Notes: generated by a model not told the origin, from the letters alone. DNA of 64,000 nt from Chrysaora quinquecirrha (GCA_014526335.1 JACTAT010000267.1:620739-684738); one strand, 5' to 3'. Positions 37,257 to 49,200 are shown, counted from the first letter of the stretch. Program-made: numbers and translations.

Positions 37257-37625
37257 ACATCATCATCATCATGATCATCATCGTTGTTGTCATCGTCATA
37301 ATATACATCATTATTATCAAAATTATTCACCAACATTATCATCATCATCATCATCATTATGATCACCATCACTATCGTCATCAGCTATCATCATCATCAT
37401 CATCATATCAAACATTATCATTATCATCATCATCATTTGTTGTCATCATCAAAACCTCGGTAGGTAGTCAGCAACAGCAGCTTATTCATTAGGAGAAAAT
37501 TGATTAGGAGAAAAAAATGCCATCCTGTTGGGAAAAATATAAGATTAAATAATTAGAAGGGCTATAATTATAACCTTTGATGTTGGTATAACTTGAATTT
37601 TCTTGAAATTATAATGAGTGGCCAT
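23819..37625 (-). CDS. GTPBP4: NOG1 / GTP-binding protein 4, nucleolar GTPase of 60S assembly
   Basis: Known role: an essential nucleolar GTPase on pre-60S particles. Seventeen exons, in gene order: 37625-37575 (ATG), 36968-36910, 36086-35975, 35553-35450, 34839-34756, 33950-33898, 32730-32667, 32097-31968, 31119-31057, 30072-29850, 29118-28906, 27883-27583, 26458-26368, 25615-25538, 25449-25306, 24259-24193, 23903-23819. All introns are GT-AG with matching phases. The predicted length of about 640 aa equals the family norm. Motifs: N-terminal [12 protein letters not shown]-loop GFPNVGKS across exons 7/8; switch [24 protein letters not shown] as G4; acidic stretch DDMDSEEEE; basic C-terminus with GEADRKI and PKHLFAGK. 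The last exon shows a one-base deletion just before the conserved basic end (see findings). A divergent promoter is shared with MTX2. Confidence 0.97.
24600..24750. mobile_element. MITE-like fragment, GGAAACCAGGCTT end, ATCGCTGG-rich
   Basis: Repeated ATCGCTGGCAACG/TCACCAGCGATC words in both orientations, ending with ATATGGAAACCAGGCTTTAA. The same terminal sequence ends the elements at 9353, 49232 and 60187. It lies in NOG1 intron 24260-25305. Confidence 0.55.
26653..27254. mobile_element. foldback element, GGCCAAACGATCAAACATTG family
   Basis: Starts GGCCATGGCCAAACGATCAA and ends TTGATCGTTTGACCAGGGCC, with further internal copies of CCAAACGATCAAACATTTTG at 26822 and 27175. Related copies occur near 2700-2900, 6120-6250, 24480-24900, 41040-41260 and 60690-60935. 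About 600 bp, possibly two tandem copies. No transposase. It lies in a NOG1 intron. Confidence 0.75.
28095..28470. mobile_element. MITE-like element with GGGGGGGGTAACT ends
   Basis: The left G-run followed by GTAACT and TGTGCCATTTTCG mirrors the right AAATGGCACATCCCGTACCC ... GGAGTTACCCCCCCCCC. About 375 bp in NOG1 intron 27884-28905. It has no coding capacity. Confidence 0.65.
29458..29815. mobile_element. foldback-family element (TCAGACGAAAAAAGCTTTTA end)
   Basis: Shares GCCAAGCGAGATCTTTGTGC, AAAAGGCCGATTCT, TTTCTGATTGGTGC and the terminal GTGTCAGACGAAAAAAGC/AAATGTTTCCGCT with 51050-51365 and 11740-11900. Non-autonomous. It lies between NOG1 exons 28906-29118 and 29850-30072. Confidence 0.6.
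31320..31730 (+). mobile_element. LINE C-terminal remnant
   Basis: The + strand reads [20 protein letters not shown], then [13 protein letters not shown] and HCSLYGT, the Cys/His-like tail of non-LTR reverse transcriptases. Several stops follow. A dead fragment in the NOG1 intron between 31057-31119 and 31968-32097. Confidence 0.7.
32187..32418. repeat. long near-perfect hairpin (about 96-bp arms, 40-bp loop)
   Basis: The left arm 32187-32282 and the right arm 32323-32418 are inverted copies. Each contains GTCTGACACTCCTCAGAGTA or its complement and the CGGGCATACTTAA/TTAAGTATGCCCG block. Only a few mismatches or small indels are visible. It lies between NOG1 exons 32097-31968 and 32730-32667, starting 90 bp upstream of an acceptor. 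It is the best-preserved member of the CGGGCATAC foldback family. Confidence 0.9.
34528..34714. mobile_element. small MITE with GCAGTGGCATAGCC ends
   Basis: Starts AAGCAGTGGCATAGCCAAGG and ends GTAAGCTAAGCCACTGCCTG, imperfect inverted ends of about 15 bp on an element of about 187 bp. The interior resembles 21860-21960 (GACCACACCCTTTTGCCC-type words). It lies in a NOG1 intron. Confidence 0.6.
36657..36838 (+). repeat. tRNA-derived SINE copy (good reference copy)
   Basis: Head GTAGCGTTGTGGTGTAATCC (A-box-like), B box GGTTCGAGCCC about 45 bp later, body GTCTCGATTAGTTAACCTAC, 3' end CACCATTTCACCTTCACC. About 180 bp, in the NOG1 intron between its second and third exons. One of seven copies of this family in the window. 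Confidence 0.9.
37040..37440. repeat. (ATC)n microsatellite in NOG1 intron 1
   Basis: ATC/ATT triplet tract, purest at 37200-37260, between NOG1 exons 1 and 2. Predicted poly-Asp, poly-Ile or poly-Met frames here are compositional. Confidence 0.95.
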
Positions 37626-37771
37626 GATGACAGTTCACTTCGGAAGGCCTTGCATGAAAAGAGCGAAAAAAAGTCAATGGAGAAAAAAACGAGGCAACAT
37701 CAGAACGAGGCAAAATGTAGAATGTGAGACTGAGGCTCTTTCATAATGGTTCAAGTAGGGTTTGGAAAAAA
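37626..37771. promoter_or_regulatory. divergent NOG1 / MTX2 promoter region
   Basis: Only 146 bp separate the NOG1 start codon (37625, -) from the MTX2 start codon (37772, +), so both promoters and 5' UTRs must overlap here. No clear TATA box is visible. A CTTCGGAAG palindrome at about 37638 is the only motif of note. The call rests on gene geometry and not on motif evidence. Confidence 0.75.
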
Positions 37772-40700
37772 ATGGCCTCAAAAATGGTAAATAAAGCGAT
37801 GATGGCAGCTTCAAAAGGTACCTATGACTAAAACCTTCCAGGCCTAGTAGAGTGTAGTGCTTTGTTGATTACTTGATTTTCTGCTCCCTGCATAGCAATT
37901 TTGTGATTATATGGAGCTCAAGAATGGGGGGAAACGAGGAGAGACTAAAGTGGATTGAGTGTTGAGGATAGATTAACTTTTAGATCATCACATCATTTAT
38001 TATATCTACCTACCACCATCTAGACCATTATTAGCACCTACTACTTATAGCTTAATTTTTTTCAAAGGAGTAAACGAGTGGCCAGAAGATGTGCAAATTT
38101 ACCAGCCTTTGCCAGGTGGGCATTACCTCTAATTGTTGCTTGTGTTCTTTTTAAATCAAAAATACATCGCAGTGTCAATATGGATCTTTGAAATATTCTA
38201 CTCAAATTTTAGGGCAAATAATACTTCCAGAGCAAGCAAAATGTTATGGAATAGAGGTAAAACTCTTGTTTATTCTATTTTAGTAGTGCTTATTATTAGT
38301 ATTCTGTATTCACGAGCACTGGGGAGCTCAACTTCATGCCTATACATGTGATGCACATCAGATAATGCTACCCTTGTCAAGCCCCCTCCCATATGATTTC
38401 CATTTCCTGAAGGTGCTGTGGCATCGTGGTGTGATCCAGCTGATTCATGGTGTCAGAAGCTCAGCGTGGTCAGGGTTCGAGCCCAGCCACGGTAGCGTCA
38501 CAGCCAGGGTCAAGGTCTCGATTAGTTAACCTACTACTGAGATCCTAGCGACTGGTGCTAAAACACCATTTCACCTTCACGCCCACTTTTACACATGTAC
38601 CCGGTTGCATTCCACAATGGGGCATAACAGATTCCACAATGGATGAATGTGAATCCAGTCTATAGATTAAGGAAGTTCTCCATGAGACCTTGTGTGTGCA
38701 AAGAGAGATCTTGTGCATGCGAAGCAGGCCTTTCTCAGAGATGCGGGATATAGAGTAAAAACCACATAAAAATATTTTGCAAGTGCTTTTTCAGCTCATC
38801 ACTACCCAACAAATAATTTTTACCAACTTTGCCTTTTCATCTTTCTTCTACATCATCATCATCATTTATGCATACTCGTCAACATAGTTGACATCATGCT
38901 GCTAACAACATTATTCCAAGTCTTTCTGTTAGAACATATTTCTACAAGTTTATCGAGGTTTGCCTGTACATTTTGAATGATATGAATGTACATGACACTG
39001 GTAAATCTACGACTAAAAACTTACATTCGAAAGCAGCTCCAAGATTGGAACCATTTGAAAACCAAAGATTTCAACACACGATTTCCAATTGCTTGAGGAA
39101 ATACTAACGAATTCAAAACCAAAGAAGAGTCTGGGATGTGGTTAATGTTGTAAATTATATGATGGAGGCTTTTTTGCCCGATTGATTTCTTCCAGAGGCC
39201 TGAGGCAAAGGCCATTTCTTTTGTCCTTGTCACAGAGCCATGTATATTCAATGCTCTGAACGTGAGATAAGGACCATGTCATAATTAATCATTCCCCTTG
39301 CTGCTAATGGCTTAAACTGTGTTGCATGTTCTTTCATTTCAAGGCTTTGCTTCGATTGCAAAACTTAAAGTATGATGTTGTTGAGAAGTCAAACTCAGAA
39401 TTCATTTCTCCGTCAGGTGAGTTGGTCCAACAACTGTGTAGTTTGAAAATCTTCTGTTCCTTTTGTAAGAAAGAAGTGACATATAATTCCTAAGTCTTGC
39501 CATTAATGTATGCTTCCTTTTCTAGGTAGAATTCCGTTACTAAGAATTGATGATGATGTCATTGGTGAAGAATCAATACTTTCTTGGCTTGAAACAAAAG
39601 TATGACATTTCTTCTTTTTTGGTTTCATTAAGACACTAAGGGAAACTAAAGGGCTGCTGGACTGAAGATCATGTAATTTTTTTCTTATGTACAAAGCTTC
39701 AGTGAAGCGAAGATATTGGGAAATATCTTTAGTTTAGTTGGGAAAATCATTGCGCAGAATTTATACCCAGATACAGATCAAAATGGACCAATCAGAAACC
39801 GATGGGTTCTTTGTAGAAAGAGTGCTTTCTCTCAAATGGACTCTTCAGTTAAATTCTATTCGTCTTCCCACTGTATCCTACAAGCTTAGAAGTGTTCAAA
39901 ACACAATAATAAGCCAATACAATCGTAATTTTAGTAGCATTCAAACCTCCTGAATCCATAAAGGCTTTGACCACAAAAACGAAGTTGGTACAACTTTTTA
40001 CCCCACTCAGTCTAAGCCCTTAAAAGTCGTAAAATTTTAACGCTTGTAAAATCGATAATAAAAGGCCTGAGATACTAACACTTTGCACCTATACTAAAAT
40101 GTTGGGTCCTTAATACGATTATCGCATCAAAAACTTGATATCTCGTGATTTCGAAAAATTTCAATGCTGTCGACGGTTCACCGAAATGATCTATTGCCCA
40201 TATGTTTTCCCTTTTTGTTTGCCTCTTTTTCAGGGCTTCTCCCTCACAGCTGAGCTTCCAAATGATCAGAAATTGCAAGTAAAATCACTTATCTCCCTTT
40301 TTGAAAGAATACTTGTTGCTGCTGAGGTAAGGAAAGCATCAGTAACCGTTTTCAAACAAAAGACATACAATCAAGATTGTATTAACTCATTGGACCTTGT
40401 GTTTGCACTTAAACCTTTTTCCTAACTAGCTCAAAGTGAAAACACAGAATTAAAAAAGCTGTTTTGAAATGGAAGTAATCGTGAAAAGGGAATCAGGCAG
40501 AGGATACACATCTATAAAGTTTTGCTGTGACTAAATGAGACATATTTGTTTTTCATTAGCCTTCCTCTGATCAATTACCGTTTGACCGATTTTTGCTTGT
40601 CTATCTATCTTAACCCCACACCCTTTCCCCAGCCTGTTGCACAAGGCTCAAATTCAATGCTTGCACTTTAGAACAAGTCATGCTTTTGTGCATCTTGTGC

Positions 40701-42156
40701 ATCTTATGCGTGGAAAACAATTTTTACGCTCTTTTATTCATTGACTTTCTTCTTTTTAGTTATATTGCTCCTGGATATACCCTGAGAATGTTAAAGAGGT
40801 GAGATGGAAAGTTCATCTTATAAAAAGCTTATTTTGCGCCTCATTTCCATACTGTAGTAGTTCCGCAAATCCAGACTCTCGAAAGGCGTAAATTTAAGAA
40901 ACTCTACTACTAGAAAAATTTTTACCTAAGAAACTTTTCACCTCATTCTGCGATATATGTTCTTTTATTGAGTTATTCCAGTGTCTCTAACAGCCGCCTT
41001 GAGAAGCAAAGAGCGAATCGTTTTTCAGCTTTTTTCATTAAGGCCTTGGCCAACTAACGAACAATTCTTTGTCAAACATTTTAAACTTTTTTCAAGAAAT
41101 GTTTGAGCGTTTGGCCACGTCATTAAATATTGCTTTGAAACGAAAAAATAAACAAATTTGTTGCGCATGGTTTCAAAAGTTCATGAACATTTTATACTTG
41201 ACGCTAGTGAGAATGTTTGACAGGTAATGCTTTACAACGTCACCATATAGTAAAAACATTAAGCTTTCTAAATCTCGTTTATCTAAACGTTAACTAAAAT
41301 CTCGAATTTGCTAGAGTTTTTACACTACCAGAAAATAATGTGTAATTTGTCTTTTCTTTTTTGATTTTTCATTTTCTGTGAATGATGACATTATTTCTAT
41401 CTTAGACCATGGATACTTATGGTTCTGTGTACTGCAATCCTCTAAGGTTTATTTTGACTCGAAAGAAGCTTTCTTCAGTTAGATCACTGCTTAAAGTGCT
41501 TGGATGGTTAGACAAGTCTATAGAAGAGGTAGGTGTTTTGTGTTGTACAAAGTTTTGTTCTTCTATTTTGTCTCTGTGTAACTACACAACTTCGTTCATG
41601 GCCTTCGTCGCTTCATTTTTGTGATTTTTCTGTATGAATTAGGGAATGTGCACAGTTTCTTTTATGATCGCTCAGCGGAATTCCGCCGCTAAAAGGGGGA
41701 GGGGAGGGGGTTCACAAGAATCCGTAAATGTGATCATAAAAAAGACTTAAAACTTTGGGCTGAAATAAAATGATGTTGTGGCGAACTCAGTATAACAACT
41801 TACCAAATCCTATGACCCATAGCTTTCTATCAGTATGTTTTAGGAGGATAGATTCATTTTAGGCCAGCAAGACAGACAGACAAGTTTCTTACAGCAGATC
41901 GTAATGTTCGTTAAGGACCAGGGGGAGGGGGTCAACATCTTAGTTGGAATTCCGCTAAGCAACCATTAAAGAAACTGTGCACATTCCCTTATATTGGCTG
42001 GTACCTAGTATTCAGCCAAATTCTTGAATGCGTTTCACGTTGGTTTAGATATCTGATTAGAAAATCCCAATTCTTGTAGGTGTTGAAGGAAGTCAAAACA
42101 GTGCTAAGCGTAGTTTCATTGAAACTGGACAAAAATATTTTCCTTACTGGCGACAG
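37772..42156 (+). CDS. MTX2: Metaxin-2, mitochondrial outer-membrane import/assembly protein (3' end missing)
   Basis: Known role: partner of metaxin-1 in outer-membrane beta-barrel assembly, with a GST-like fold. Nine exons: 37772-37817, 38068-38115, 38213-38256, 39344-39416, 39526-39599, 40234-40326, 40760-40798, 41406-41528, 42080-42156, all phase-consistent. Landmarks: NEWPEDVQIYQPLP near the N-terminus, NSEFISPSG (family SPSGKVP site), AELYCSWIY, YGSVYCNPLRFILTRKK, KVLGWLDKSIEEVLKEV and KLDKNIFLTGD. This covers about 205 residues of a family norm near 263. The last exon seen ends GACAG followed by GCAAGT, a GC donor. The expected exon for the LDA-VFGHL region was not found downstream. 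Reading through instead gives about 48 unrelated residues to a stop at 42301. Confidence 0.94.
38411..38582 (+). repeat. tRNA-derived SINE copy
   Basis: Nearly the same as 36657-36838: GTGGCATCGTGGTGTGATCC head, GGTTCGAGCCC B box, CACCATTTCACCTTCACG end. It lies in the MTX2 intron between 38256 and 39344. Confidence 0.9.
41040..41265. mobile_element. foldback fragment, GGCCAACTAACGAACAATTC family
   Basis: A decayed copy of the CCAAACGATCAAACATTG family, with TGTCAAACATTTTAAAC and GTTTGAGCGTTTGGCCACGT words. MTX2 intron. Confidence 0.5.
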
Positions 42157-42200
42157 GCAAGTTTTTCTGAAAATATTACTTGATTGGATAGATTGGATAC

Positions 42201-42824
42201 CCAGGGCATTTTTTAACAGTGTAACTACTGGGGAATGTTCCCCAGTAGGCCCAATGCCTTCCCCAGTAGTGAGCGCCGAAATCATACAATTTCCCCAGTA
42301 GTCTGGGCCCTTGTCGATTCCCACTTACCCACTTGAATATCAGCTGGTGGGTTTAAGTGAAAATGGCTGTGGTTAATTAGCTATAAATGCATTAGCAGTA
42401 TCCCAGAACCATCCATACAAGCTTCTTAAGTATTGTTTTCTGGTTACCTTTTACGCCTTTTACGGATACCTGGGATACCTCGCGAGTATCCGAGGTATCA
42501 AAAGTTTCCTGAAATTGAACATAAGTTTCCTGAAATGATCACCAGAGAGACTCTAGCTACCCAATTTTTCAAAATTTTCCGGGAGAGCATGCCCCCGGAC
42601 CCCTTTAGATGCTTAGACGCTCTACAGCCTTCTTTCTTCAGTCCCTCTTGACACCTCCCGATAAATTCCGTGGAATTGCGCCCCTGGTCCTTTGCCATTT
42701 CTCATTTAGAGCAACTGTGAAAATCTTTAAAATGACGTATTTTAGCTACTTTTGGTTATTACGCTTTTAGGCCCTTTTCCCAAATTTTCCCCAGTAGTGA
42801 AAATTTCTTAAAAAATGCCCTGGG
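42201..42824. mobile_element. foldback MITE with CCAGGGCATTTTTTAA ends
   Basis: The left end CCAGGGCATTTTTTAACAGT..ACTACTGGGGAA is mirrored at the right by TTCCCCAGTAGTGAAAATTT..TTAAAAAATGCCCTGG. There are extra CCCCAGTAG repeats inside the left part. About 624 bp. It begins about 44 bp after the last recognisable MTX2 exon. Confidence 0.75.
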
Positions 42825-43287
42825 CATTACAACTTATCATAAACTAGATTCAATTACATTACTTTAAAAAATGTTTTGAGTTTCAGTCCTTTACAAGGAT
42901 AATGGGCAGGGCGGTTGTGATTTCTTAACAACGATAAACCAATAAAATTCTACGTAAGTTATGCGTAAAAACAAAGTCACCATGAGGAAACATCTCATAA
43001 ATGCATAACATACAGTTTATGTGGGTTTTGACTGAAATTTATGGAACAGGCTTCCTGATTATTTGCAGCGATAAAAATGCTAAAAACAGGCAAGGGAGAT
43101 CACATCAATTTCCCATGGTCTCGGGGACTCGTCTACGCGTTGTATGTGAATCTTTTAGCTTTAATCTTTGTTCCAAAGTGCCTGTGTCCTTAAACTATTG
43201 TTTTTTTTGCTTTTGCTTGCTGCGCATCGCATAGAATAACGTTATACGTATTATATTAAAAAGTGCACAAAATATAGCTACTTTTTG
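42825..43287. other. MTX2-FAM221A convergent gap
   Basis: No exon recognised. The remaining MTX2 exons were searched for here by eye (LDA..FGHL-type coding) and not found. The FAM221A 3' UTR lies at the right edge. Confidence 0.5.
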
Positions 43288-46200
43288 TTACTTTTTTCCT
43301 TGTGCTGCTTTTACTTTTGCTCTGTCTTTCTCCATTCGACTTTTTCTTGCAGCTTGCATCATCTGTGCTCGTTCTCTTCTCTTTTCTTTCTCAAGCTTTT
43401 GCTGAAAAATAAAGATTAATTTCTAAGCCATCTTAATAACATTTGCATATTCATCAAAAACGTATTTGAAAATAAAAACTCTGATCGTCTGTTCCTTCGG
43501 GTAATGTCTGTGTATCAACTGAAGCGGTCATGGCGTGATGAATTAATTTCTGCCCGGCCAAGCGAGTTGCCTTACTCGATTTCAAATCCAGCGATAGGAA
43601 ATGCCATCGGACCACCTCGCGCCGCAGGTGCGCTCAGCCTTCCATCCTTCCGTGGGTAGGAAAATGAGTACAGGCTAGTTCTGGAACACCTCCTGCTCTA
43701 CTGACGATGCGGGTTGCTCCAATCGACTACTTAAGCAGTTTGGTAAAAGGCTACCGCTCCTGGCCTACCGGGCCTATGGGCAGTGCACTGTTTTTGGAAC
43801 AAATTATGTGGGATATACAGAATCACTTTCTTTTAACTTTGTAACAAAATCTGAATTTTACAACTAGCTACTACAAACCAACTGCTAAGGAACGACAAAA
43901 GAAATTAAGTCTGAGTCTAAACGTAAACTCTTAACTAGCCGCAAAAGATTTTCAGAACTAAACTGAGCTAAAGAATTTATTTCTTTTCCAGTATCTTTCT
44001 TTTCTCAACTCAACAAGTTCTAAGAATTTACACCTCCATACAGCAGAAACCTCTCTATAACGACCAATACATTGGTCTCAGGTGTACGTTAAATGGAGGT
44101 TCCCCCGTTATATGATATAGGTCTCCTACCCTTTCTTGATATCTCTTTTCAAAGAAAGCCATATCCTCTTCTTCAGTCGTCTTTTTCCTAACAATAGGAC
44201 CACTGGGATTCCCACTGATCGACATTTTCTCGATTCCTTGATGCACGCGAAGGAATGGATGGTCGTCGGCACCTTGATAGAAACGAGAGAAACAGAGATA
44301 GAAAAGCAAAGAGGCAAGAGCTTGCAATAACCGCCTCTAAAATAAACGCCTCCCTCTTTTAAACAACCCCTCCCGGGGGTACTTTCCCTACATATGGGTC
44401 AGTAAATCGTGAAGAATCTCATGGATAGTCTAATCTAAGAATACTATGAGATGTGGTTACTTTTAAAGACCTGACTATAGTTTTTTATTTAGAGTCAATT
44501 AATGGTTGAAATCGGTTAATTGCGTTTCGTTATTAACGAAAAAGCCTTTTCACAATACTTCGGGTTACCTCAGGTGCTAAACGGCGCTTAAATTGAGCCC
44601 GCGAATCTTAGGTAAAAATTTCATGGTTCTTTTACACATGGGTCAAAAAATTTTGAAAGGTAGACACGAGTGGGTTTAGAAAACCTGGGCGGCCTTCTAG
44701 TATGTCGAACAATGAAGAAACCCCTAGGCAGCCCCTTGAATACACACCTATATAAAAGTTAAAAGATTTAATAAACGCCCCGGGCGTTTAAATCGAAGTA
44801 ACACTGTATTTACGACATGAAAGACAAGACATAGTTACCATGGGCGTGAATATGACCTGGTTTTAAGGGAACGGATCCATGGATCCGAGTGGGCCCGTTC
44901 CCAAAACGGTCGCGATAGGCTTTTTGTTTACATGGATACGCATAGATCCGCAGAGTCACCGGAAGCAAAGCATCGGAGCACCATGCAGCAGAAGCAGCAA
45001 ATTCAGGACGAAACAACGGAAAAATCGAAGAATTTCACAATTTTTATGAGGGCAAGGGAGCAAGATTGCCCGCGCTGCCCCCGTGCTTCCAGCGCCCATA
45101 TCGATCAGTTCCTTTTTCGGGAACGGGATTCTATCTTTTTGGATACGCTAGAAAAGCGGATCAATTTGGATCCCTTCCAGATCCGTGCTTGCGTACCCGG
45201 AAGGTCGGGATCTATTAGATTCCCATTTTTTCTCTCGTATAAACTTGATCAAAAGTATAAAACCTATTGGTTTTTCCAAGAATTCTCTTGATGGTGCTCC
45301 TATTCCACTGTCGTCTAGCCTCGTGTAGCCATCTGCTAAGGAACTGAATCCCGTCAATCCACCCATTGCTTGATAAGGCACTGCATTTCCTATTGGAAGT
45401 CCTCTTGCAGCTCTCTCTTCTTTGGTTTCAATTATCATCTAATGTAAATGAGATAATAAATGTTTACAAAAATCACATATTTGCTTCCATCGGTTAGAAT
45501 AGACATTAATTAAAAAAATTTATAATCTTGATGTGGTATAACGAGGGGGTGGTGGGGGGGTCTGGAAACCGTAAAACTGCTCAAAATTTGTGCGAAAACC
45601 GTGAAACCGTGCGATATCATCCCTCCGCTGTACTGCACAACCACCGTTGTACTCATGGTATCCCTCCGCGGTACTGATGGTATCCCTCCGCGGTACTGAT
45701 GGTATCCCTCCGCGGTACTGATGGTATCCCTCCGCGGTACTGATGTTATCCCTCCGCTGTACTGATAATATCCCACCGCTGTACTGATAATATCCCTCCG
45801 CTATACTGCTCAACCACCGCTGTACTGCACAACCACCGCTGTACTGCACATACGTTATCCGGGGTGATTATATCACCAAAAATAGAAAATATTAATCAAA
45901 AACAGGAAAAATTATCCAGAATTGACGTAAAACCGTTCAACGACGAGATTTTCGAAACCGAAAAACCGCGTAATTTTCGGGAAAACCAGAAAACCCAAGC
46001 CAAAATATTGGCAAAAACCGTGTAACCGTGAAAGCCAAACACCCCCTCTATAACGAAACACAATAAAGCTGGATCTCTATATTATGGTTAAACGCTGCAA
46101 ACGCCTTTATCCAACAGGAAATGGTGGTCATCAACGTTGAAAGAAATGCTAGTTAATGTTTTGCCACGGGCTTTAGATGATCATTTTGGACTGTTATCTT

Positions 46201-49200
46201 CAATGGAAACAGATCTCGTATTCCAATGGTAGTAATCGAACAATTTGATTGTATTCCTACTTCAAAGATCTTGCGATCACAACTTTTTATCTCCTTCTAA
46301 AGTAACTTTAAGCTTTAAGATTACCGCCGAAGTTATAAGTATAACGTGGCTATGGCAATATCCATTTGAATCTATGATCTTGTATATCAGGAAATCTCAC
46401 GAGGGCAATACGACCCTTATGATATCATTGAAACTAGGTCCAAAACAACGTGCTTGCAGTTACATGGAGAGATCGATGCACAAAAAATTTTTCTGTGTTG
46501 GAAGAAAGCTTCTTACATTGGAATAAAAAATGTGGCCTTAACCAGTTAAATGCGGTTGAAAAAATGCACCCAACAATCACGTGTTTTGGTACCTTTACAT
46601 TGTGCACCCTGGCAGCTTGTACTGTACATTGAAGAAGGTCGTTTAGGGGTTCCAGAGAACACAGAAGCATGTGACATGTATCCAGGGAACAAGGGAACAC
46701 AGTAGAAAAATTAAAAGGGAACAAGGAAACCTCCGGAAACAGGGATCATGTAAAATCCTTCCTATAGATTTGCTTGACTATCAATCCGAAAATATGCCTA
46801 CAAAATTCAAGTGAAGAAGAGGATTTTGTCAAGAGAACCAGGAAACATGTGATCTCCTAAACAACCCTTATTCCATGAATTGAGCATCAATTTGGAATTC
46901 AGTCTCGGAATTCAGTCACAATACAGTGAAACAAAAAACTTTCAATTGCAATCTTTCAATCACACACATACCCTGTGAGCATTTGACTGCTCTCCACAGC
47001 CACATCTATAAGAGCTATAGAATCCATTACAGCCACAATCTTTCTTGCATTTGTGAGGAACTCTTGCACCATGATCATCAGCTACATGCTTGCATCTGCT
47101 ACACCTGAGAGGCTGAGATCCATTCTTTGGTATATAATTATACGAGCGGCACCCACAACCTTTGATACCACAAGGAACTAGAATCGGTCTGCTTTCTGGA
47201 ATGGCTTCAATGTCTGTCTTATGCTGTCGGTATCTGTCAAATCAGTAAACAGAGTCAACACCGCACACAAAAAGTGGAAACTTTAACATGCTTCAAGCAT
47301 TTTTGTCTGACGCCTCTCAAAAGCATCGGAAACAGGCTAAAACATCTGACTAAAGCCAGACTTATGTCGACATTGCACACAGTAAGAACTAGTTTCAGAA
47401 CGCTGATCGGCGACTTTTTAGAACTAATTTTCGCAACTGAACTGTCGACTTAAGCGCTCTGGCAAATAGTTGGCAACTACTAGACTTATTACATTCGTCG
47501 TAGTCTACGCTCCTCCACACTACACCACCCCACTCTGAGGAAACAGCTGTATGTTTTTGTAGTTGTTAGAAGCTGTTTCCGAAAGAGTGGGAGGAAGGTA
47601 ATAAGTCTAGGCAACTACTTCCTTTTATACGTGAACTAGTCCGGACACTGTTCCAGAAAGTTGATGGGCGATTAGTTATAAACTGATTCCCGTCAGTCAT
47701 AGTCCACCTGAGCGCTCTTGCGACCGTTATCAGCTGTATCCTATAAGCTCTGACATTTGGCGTTAGTTCTATAGAATTGTAGGTCGACATAACCCTGGAT
47801 TAAAACCTGGTTTTCAAATCGTTGCTGACAGTAACGATGTTCTTTTGCAGTTGTTTCAAGTCCCCATCGTAACGTAGCGAATCGCTTTAAATTTATGCAA
47901 CAGACACGTTCCCATACAGTCTTCTGCTGTTGCTGACGGTCCAGATTTGAAGAATTCTACCATTTGAACCAACCCATGTCGTAAACAAAGTTAATTTTAA
48001 AATATTTTTTGGTCTAGTTGCTGAGGTTTCAGATACAGATTATTCGATCCAAATTTGTGAGTGGTTGATAGTATGCGTCAGTTATTCATGGTCACTGAAG
48101 CTCGCTGAGATAAAAATACTTTTAAAATACTATACAGCCCCTTTAACTCTATACCAGATAGCTTTTGGAGCTTTTGGAAATCGGAGTGATTTTCCCTTCA
48201 TTTTATAGATTGTCTATTGTCTTCACTATCTGGTAAAGTGTAAATGGGTATATAGCTACGATATGAATTTCCCGAGTTTTCTGGCATCTGAACCACATAT
48301 AATAGGCCCCAAAATGGGATGGCAAGATTTCACGGAGACTTAAGTGAAGTCACCAATACTGGCCGGGAGGGGTACATGATCTATGGATGGACAGAGATGT
48401 GTTGAAGAGACTTTACATTCCCCCTCCACATATAATGTAGGCCCAGATCCTATATTATGGGTAATAACTAGCCGGATATGAGAGTAAAAGGCTTTCTAAG
48501 CTATAATATTAGTAGAAAATCCACTAGAAACATCTTTGACATGATTTGAACACTTTTCAGACTCAAATAAAATGAAATTGTTTTAGTTTTCTTTTTCCGA
48601 CCTTGCAATATTGGGATTTGGCTAAAAATGTACCTAGTTTAGAGAATTTCTGGGCCACAAACTCACCCATATGGGGGCACATACCCATACCCAAATCATA
48701 CTAAGTATCTCCCTGAGGCTACTGGTTTGAGTACCTGAGTGCAGTCTGCTTAGAATTCCTTCTGCTCTCTTTGCATTTGTGGGCAATACATTAAAAAATT
48801 TTTATACAGAGTCATTTGCCTCTTAAGCTCACCTGTGTTTGCAAAAACATGGAGTTTCAGGACCAACCATCTTGCATTCAATGCCATTTGGTGAAACCCA
48901 ACTTGTAAATAATCGATTTTTCATTCTCTGTGGTATCATTTTCTTTTTATAGGCTTCATATTGTTCTGGGGTGAACAGCACCCCTCCATCGTCATCTCCT
49001 ACTATTCTAAAATATGAAAGATTTCTGTTAGCTTTAAGGAAAAGAAAATGAGATCTCCAAAGTAACATCAAGCAGACAAAAATGGTTTCCATTTGATTCA
49101 TTAGAGACAGAATAGGGCGTAGGCAGATGATGGTACAGATGTGGTTTAGCAGCATGTTTTCATCCCAGATAAGACTTGGAGTTGCCCCCCCCCAGACAAA

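Noticed and set aside
36995..37492. ORFs rich in Ile, Asp or Met over the ATC tract
   Set aside because: Compositional frames of a microsatellite inside NOG1 intron 1.
45510..45849. Repeated GGYHQYRGGIP-type ORFs
   Set aside because: Frames of the 22-bp minisatellite.
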